DNA of 26,690 nt. Origin: Lachnospira sp. UBA5912. Lineage in GTDB: Bacteria; Bacillota; Clostridia; Lachnospirales; Lachnospiraceae. The translations under genes and the position numbers were made by a program. The stretch's first letter is position 1; every line of letters starts with the position of its first letter. The DNA lies in contig DJDY01000127.1 in the NCBI GenBank assembly GCA_002435585.1, positions 1 through 26,690 on the forward strand, given 5' to 3'. Positions 24,364-26,690 of the stretch are shown piece by piece. Under the pieces are notes generated by a model. It was given only the letters and a program-made list of their open reading frames with translations, was not told the DNA's origin and ran no database searches.

Positions 24364-24391
24364 GTGTCAAAAGACTTTTTACTTTTGACAC
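24364..24391. other. Perfect 10-bp inverted repeat between transporter ATPase gene and cbiC
   Basis: GTGTCAAAAG and CTTTTGACAC flank an 8-nt loop. It starts 20 nt after the ATPase stop codon. On the minus strand no T-run follows, so it is not a standard terminator; it may stabilise the upstream mRNA end or lower read-through. The same strand also shows TTGACA within the right arm, but no fitting -10 element. Confidence 0.6.
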
Positions 24392-24411
24392 ACATATTAT
24401 ACTATAATCAT

Positions 24412-25563
24412 CTATATAGAATGGCTGCTATAAGAAAGCTGCTTAATAATATCTCTGTCGGGTTTCACAAGCACTTTCTTTCCATGCTTTACTGCGTATT
24501 CTATAAGGTCTTTTAAACGTCTGTTTACAGTACCTATAGGGCATCCTGTATCTATAACACAATCTGATTCATCTATCTTTGCGCATGCCTTACTATAAGC
24601 ATCGTCATCTATAGGCTCAAACATTCTGTTTGAAATCACATCTGATGCAAGCGCTTTCGCTATCGGATAGTCACAGTCATTTTCATACAACACTCCTGCG
24701 CTGAATGCCATACCTGCCCTCTGCAGCTCCCTGTATATATATATACCTGTACCTGCACCGCCTACAACAAACACATGTGGAGTACCCTGTGGTCTTTTTA
24801 ATTCTGCACTCCCATACAGACTGTTATAAGTTCCCTGCGTAAGTCCATAAAGTCTGCTTATACGTTCATCTGTAAACATGCTCTCTGGTCTTCCGAATTC
24901 TATCGTCTTATCTGCACCAACACACATAACATAATCTGCCACCTTGGCAGCCAGTTCTATCTCATGTAAAGACACAATAACTGCTACATTATCCTTCACT
25001 GCCATCTCCTGTAATATATCAAGAAGCTCTATCTTGTGTCTTATATCAAGAAATGATGTCGGCTCATCAAGTACGATAATGTCTGGCTTCTGACATATAG
25101 CCCTTGCCAGCATAATACGCTGCCTCTGACCATCACTTATCTGTGAAAAATCTTTATCTGCTATATCTATAGCCGAAACCTTCTGTAAGGATTCAGTAAC
25201 TATTTTCTCATCCTCACTGGTAAGCTTTCCAAAGTAATTCGTATATGGATATCTTCCCATAGCAACAACATCACGGCATGTCATCATCTCTGTTTTTATC
25301 TTTTCTGTGAGTACAACCGACATAGTCTTAGCATATTCTCTGCTTGTAAACTCGTCACTCTTTCTTTCTTTAATATATATATTGCCTCCTATTGGATGCA
25401 TCTCCCTTATGATATTCTTAATTATAGTTGATTTGCCAGCGCCATTAGGTCCTATAATAACAAGTATTTCACCACATTTTACCTTAAGCGCTATATCTGA
25501 CAATAATACCTTTCCGTGATATCCTACACTCAAATCCTCTGTTTGTACATATATCTGCTCCAT
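24412..25563 (-). CDS. ABC transporter ATPase (FecE/BtuD type) with unassigned C-terminal domain
   Basis: 383 aa. Residues 1-255 are an ABC ATPase: Walker A GPNGAGKS (38-45), a signature ISDGQ near 143-147 in place of LSGGQ, Walker B IIVLDEP with D166/E167, and the switch His in VSLHEIELA. The C-terminal part (about 262-383) is not present in BtuD or FecE, which are about 250-260 aa. It starts VFVVGGAGTGIYIYRELQ, which resembles a Rossmann dinucleotide-binding turn, and contains VLYENDCDYPIAKALA and VIDTGCPIGTVNRRLKDL. Partner permease is encoded 33 nt upstream; cobalamin genes follow, so the likely cargo is corrinoid. GGAG lies 6 nt before the ATG. The ATPase assignment is firm; cargo is inferred; the role of the extra domain is unknown. 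Confidence 0.9.
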   Translation of the reverse strand: MEQIYVQTEDLSVGYHGKVLLSDIALKVKCGEILVIIGPNGAGKSTIIKNIIREMHPIGGNIYIKERKSDEFTSREYAKTMSVVLTEKIKTEMMTCRDVVAMGRYPYTNYFGKLTSEDEKIVTESLQKVSAIDIADKDFSQISDGQRQRIMLARAICQKPDIIVLDEPTSFLDIRHKIELLDILQEMAVKDNVAVIVSLHEIELAAKVADYVMCVGADKTIEFGRPESMFTDERISRLYGLTQGTYNSLYGSAELKRPQGTPHVFVVGGAGTGIYIYRELQRAGMAFSAGVLYENDCDYPIAKALASDVISNRMFEPIDDDAYSKACAKIDESDCVIDTGCPIGTVNRRLKDLIEYAVKHGKKVLVKPDRDIIKQLSYSSHSI

Positions 25564-25596
25564 TTATATCTCCATTTATGCTATTTTCACAATTGT

Positions 25597-26637
25597 CTAT
25601 CTTTTCTGCTTTACCATAAGCCATATAACAACAGGTGCACCGAATATTGCTGTCACTGTTCCTATTGCGAGCTCCGATGGTGAGAAAATAGTTCTTGCAA
25701 TCAGGTCACAGAACATACAAAACACTGAACCGCATAAGAATATAGCTGGTATCGTAACAAGTGGCTTAGTGGTTTTAAGCGAAAGCCTTGTTATATGTGG
25801 AACGGCTATTCCAACGAAGGATATAGGTCCTGCAAGTGCTGTAACACACGCTGAAAGCATGCTTGACAAAAGTACTATACATATTCTGAAAAACTTAATA
25901 TTAATTCCCATACTCTGTGCATATCCTTCACCTAACAGATAAGCACTTATTGGTTTTGAAAACAAAAATGTTATTATTGCTGTAGGAAAAACTACTATTG
26001 CAGCAAGCTTGACAGTTGCCCATGAACTTCCTGAAAAGCTTCCCATCGCCCAATGTGTAAGATTTGCAATATTCGTATCATTAGCAAATGTTATACATAA
26101 ATCTGTTATCGCAGAACAGATATAACTTATCATAATTCCAACCACTAAAAGCATGGACATGCTTTTCACTTTATTGGCAAAAAGTAGTACATACAGCATA
26201 GCAAACAACGAGCCTACAAATGCTGCAGCAACCTGTGCCCACATTGGCATACCTGCAACGTGTTCAAGTAAGAATATCATAGTAATCGCAACAAACATTT
26301 TAGCACCTGATGATATACCAAGTACGAATGGACCGGCTATTGGATTTCTGAAAAATGTCTGTAACAAAAAACCTGATAATGATAATGCTCCACCAAGAAT
26401 AGCTGCCATACACAGTCGTGGCAGACGTATCTTCCATATAATATTAAACTCCGGGGTTCCTGCATCTTCCTTTAAGAATATTATCTTACCTATTCTTGCC
26501 GGTGATATATGTACATTTCCTGTATTAATATTCAGTATGACCGCTACTATCATTAATACAACTAATGCTACATAAACAAACTGATAGCGGAATATCTGTT
26601 TTAATTTATTATTTTTTATATTAATGTTGTTGTCCAC
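25597..26637 (-). CDS. FecCD-family ABC permease, probable corrinoid uptake
   Basis: About 346 aa with eight to ten membrane segments, the BtuC/FecCD fold. Family segments: IRLPRLCMAAILGGALSLSG, LQTFFRNPIAGPFVLGISSG, LTHWAMGSFSGSSW, GEGYAQSMGIN, GPISFVGIAVPHITRL and GTVTAIFGAPVVIWLM. Family knowledge: it forms the channel for siderophores, haem or cobalamin; location before the cobalamin operon favours a corrinoid. An in-frame ATG at 26649 is the longest start but lacks a ribosome binding site; GAGGA lies 5 nt before a GTG at 26637, which I prefer. A TGA that overlaps the 26649 ATG could instead mean coupling to an upstream gene, so either start is possible. The substrate-binding protein gene is not in view. 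Confidence 0.88.
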   Translation of the reverse strand: MDNNINIKNNKLKQIFRYQFVYVALVVLMIVAVILNINTGNVHISPARIGKIIFLKEDAGTPEFNIIWKIRLPRLCMAAILGGALSLSGFLLQTFFRNPIAGPFVLGISSGAKMFVAITMIFLLEHVAGMPMWAQVAAAFVGSLFAMLYVLLFANKVKSMSMLLVVGIMISYICSAITDLCITFANDTNIANLTHWAMGSFSGSSWATVKLAAIVVFPTAIITFLFSKPISAYLLGEGYAQSMGINIKFFRICIVLLSSMLSACVTALAGPISFVGIAVPHITRLSLKTTKPLVTIPAIFLCGSVFCMFCDLIARTIFSPSELAIGTVTAIFGAPVVIWLMVKQKR

Positions 26638-26642
26638 ACTTA

Positions 26643-26680
26643 TCCTCATTTCTGTAAAAATCTGCTTCGCTTTCGCGCTC
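26643..26680 (-). repeat. Possible fourth member of RBS-bearing intergenic repeat (copy D), with GNRA hairpin
   Basis: On the minus strand the element ends CAGAAATGAGGA, identical to copy A and B ends, and sits at the same place before a start codon. The rest differs: a CGC-GAAA-GCG hairpin followed by AGCAGATTTTT. A frame open from the window edge ends at a TGA (26648-26646) inside it and may be the last codons of an upstream gene. Too close to the edge to decide. Confidence 0.4.
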
Positions 26681-26690
26681 TCTCATCATG

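Noticed and set aside
24364..24391. TTGACA in the hairpin as -35 of an internal cbiC promoter
   Set aside because: No acceptable -10 lies at 15-19 nt on the minus strand; the plus strand has TATAAT only 12 nt away and no gene downstream.

Overview
The window is AT-rich, and every gene I can support reads on the minus strand. Cobalamin synthesis follows the anaerobic (cobalt-early) route. Start sites have strong GGAG-type ribosome binding sites, and the window also holds a tandem glycine riboswitch and a REC/HD-GYP regulator. Together these point to an anaerobic clostridial Firmicute, most likely a Lachnospiraceae member. The genus is not decided by the sequence.

Layout from low to high coordinates (each operon is transcribed from high to low): (1) 1-1857: the 5' part of a sodium:alanine/glycine symporter gene that runs off the left edge, preceded by a leader of about 380 nt, a tandem glycine riboswitch and a promoter. 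(2) 1903-5994: a signalling operon of an unknown 94-aa protein, an orphan Hpt protein, a FapA/DUF342 protein with an N-terminal array of 26-residue repeats, and a REC/HD-GYP response regulator. A pair of 10-bp direct repeats lies upstream of a candidate promoter. (3) 6073-8015: a three-gene membrane operon (DUF4190-like, Lgt-family, zinc-ribbon) with a promoter and an intrinsic terminator. (4) 8071-26690: a cobalamin locus of 17 genes covering corrin-ring synthesis (cbiC, D, F, G, H, J, ET, A), side-chain amidation (cbiA, cbiP), aminopropanol-arm attachment (cobD, cbiB) and lower-loop assembly (cobT fused to cbiA, cobU, cobS, cobC). It also encodes a FecCD permease and an ABC ATPase, presumably for corrinoid uptake.

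The cobalamin genes make most of the pathway from cobalt-precorrin-3 or -4 to cobalamin. cbiL, a cobaltochelatase, an adenosyltransferase and the substrate-binding protein of the transporter are not in the window and may lie further right. Genes from cbiH through cobS overlap by 1-7 nt, which suggests tight translational coupling. Downstream of cobS the spacing opens and three gaps carry copies of one intergenic repeat that ends in the ribosome binding site of the next gene.

Most notable features: a CbiA-CobT fusion; a second CobU-like protein with a degenerate P-loop and an internal tandem repeat; low-complexity Asn/Asp/Lys/Tyr-rich insertions in several cobalamin enzymes; an unassigned Rossmann-like C-terminal domain on the ABC ATPase; the RBS-bearing intergenic repeat family; and a glycine aptamer with an enlarged arm.
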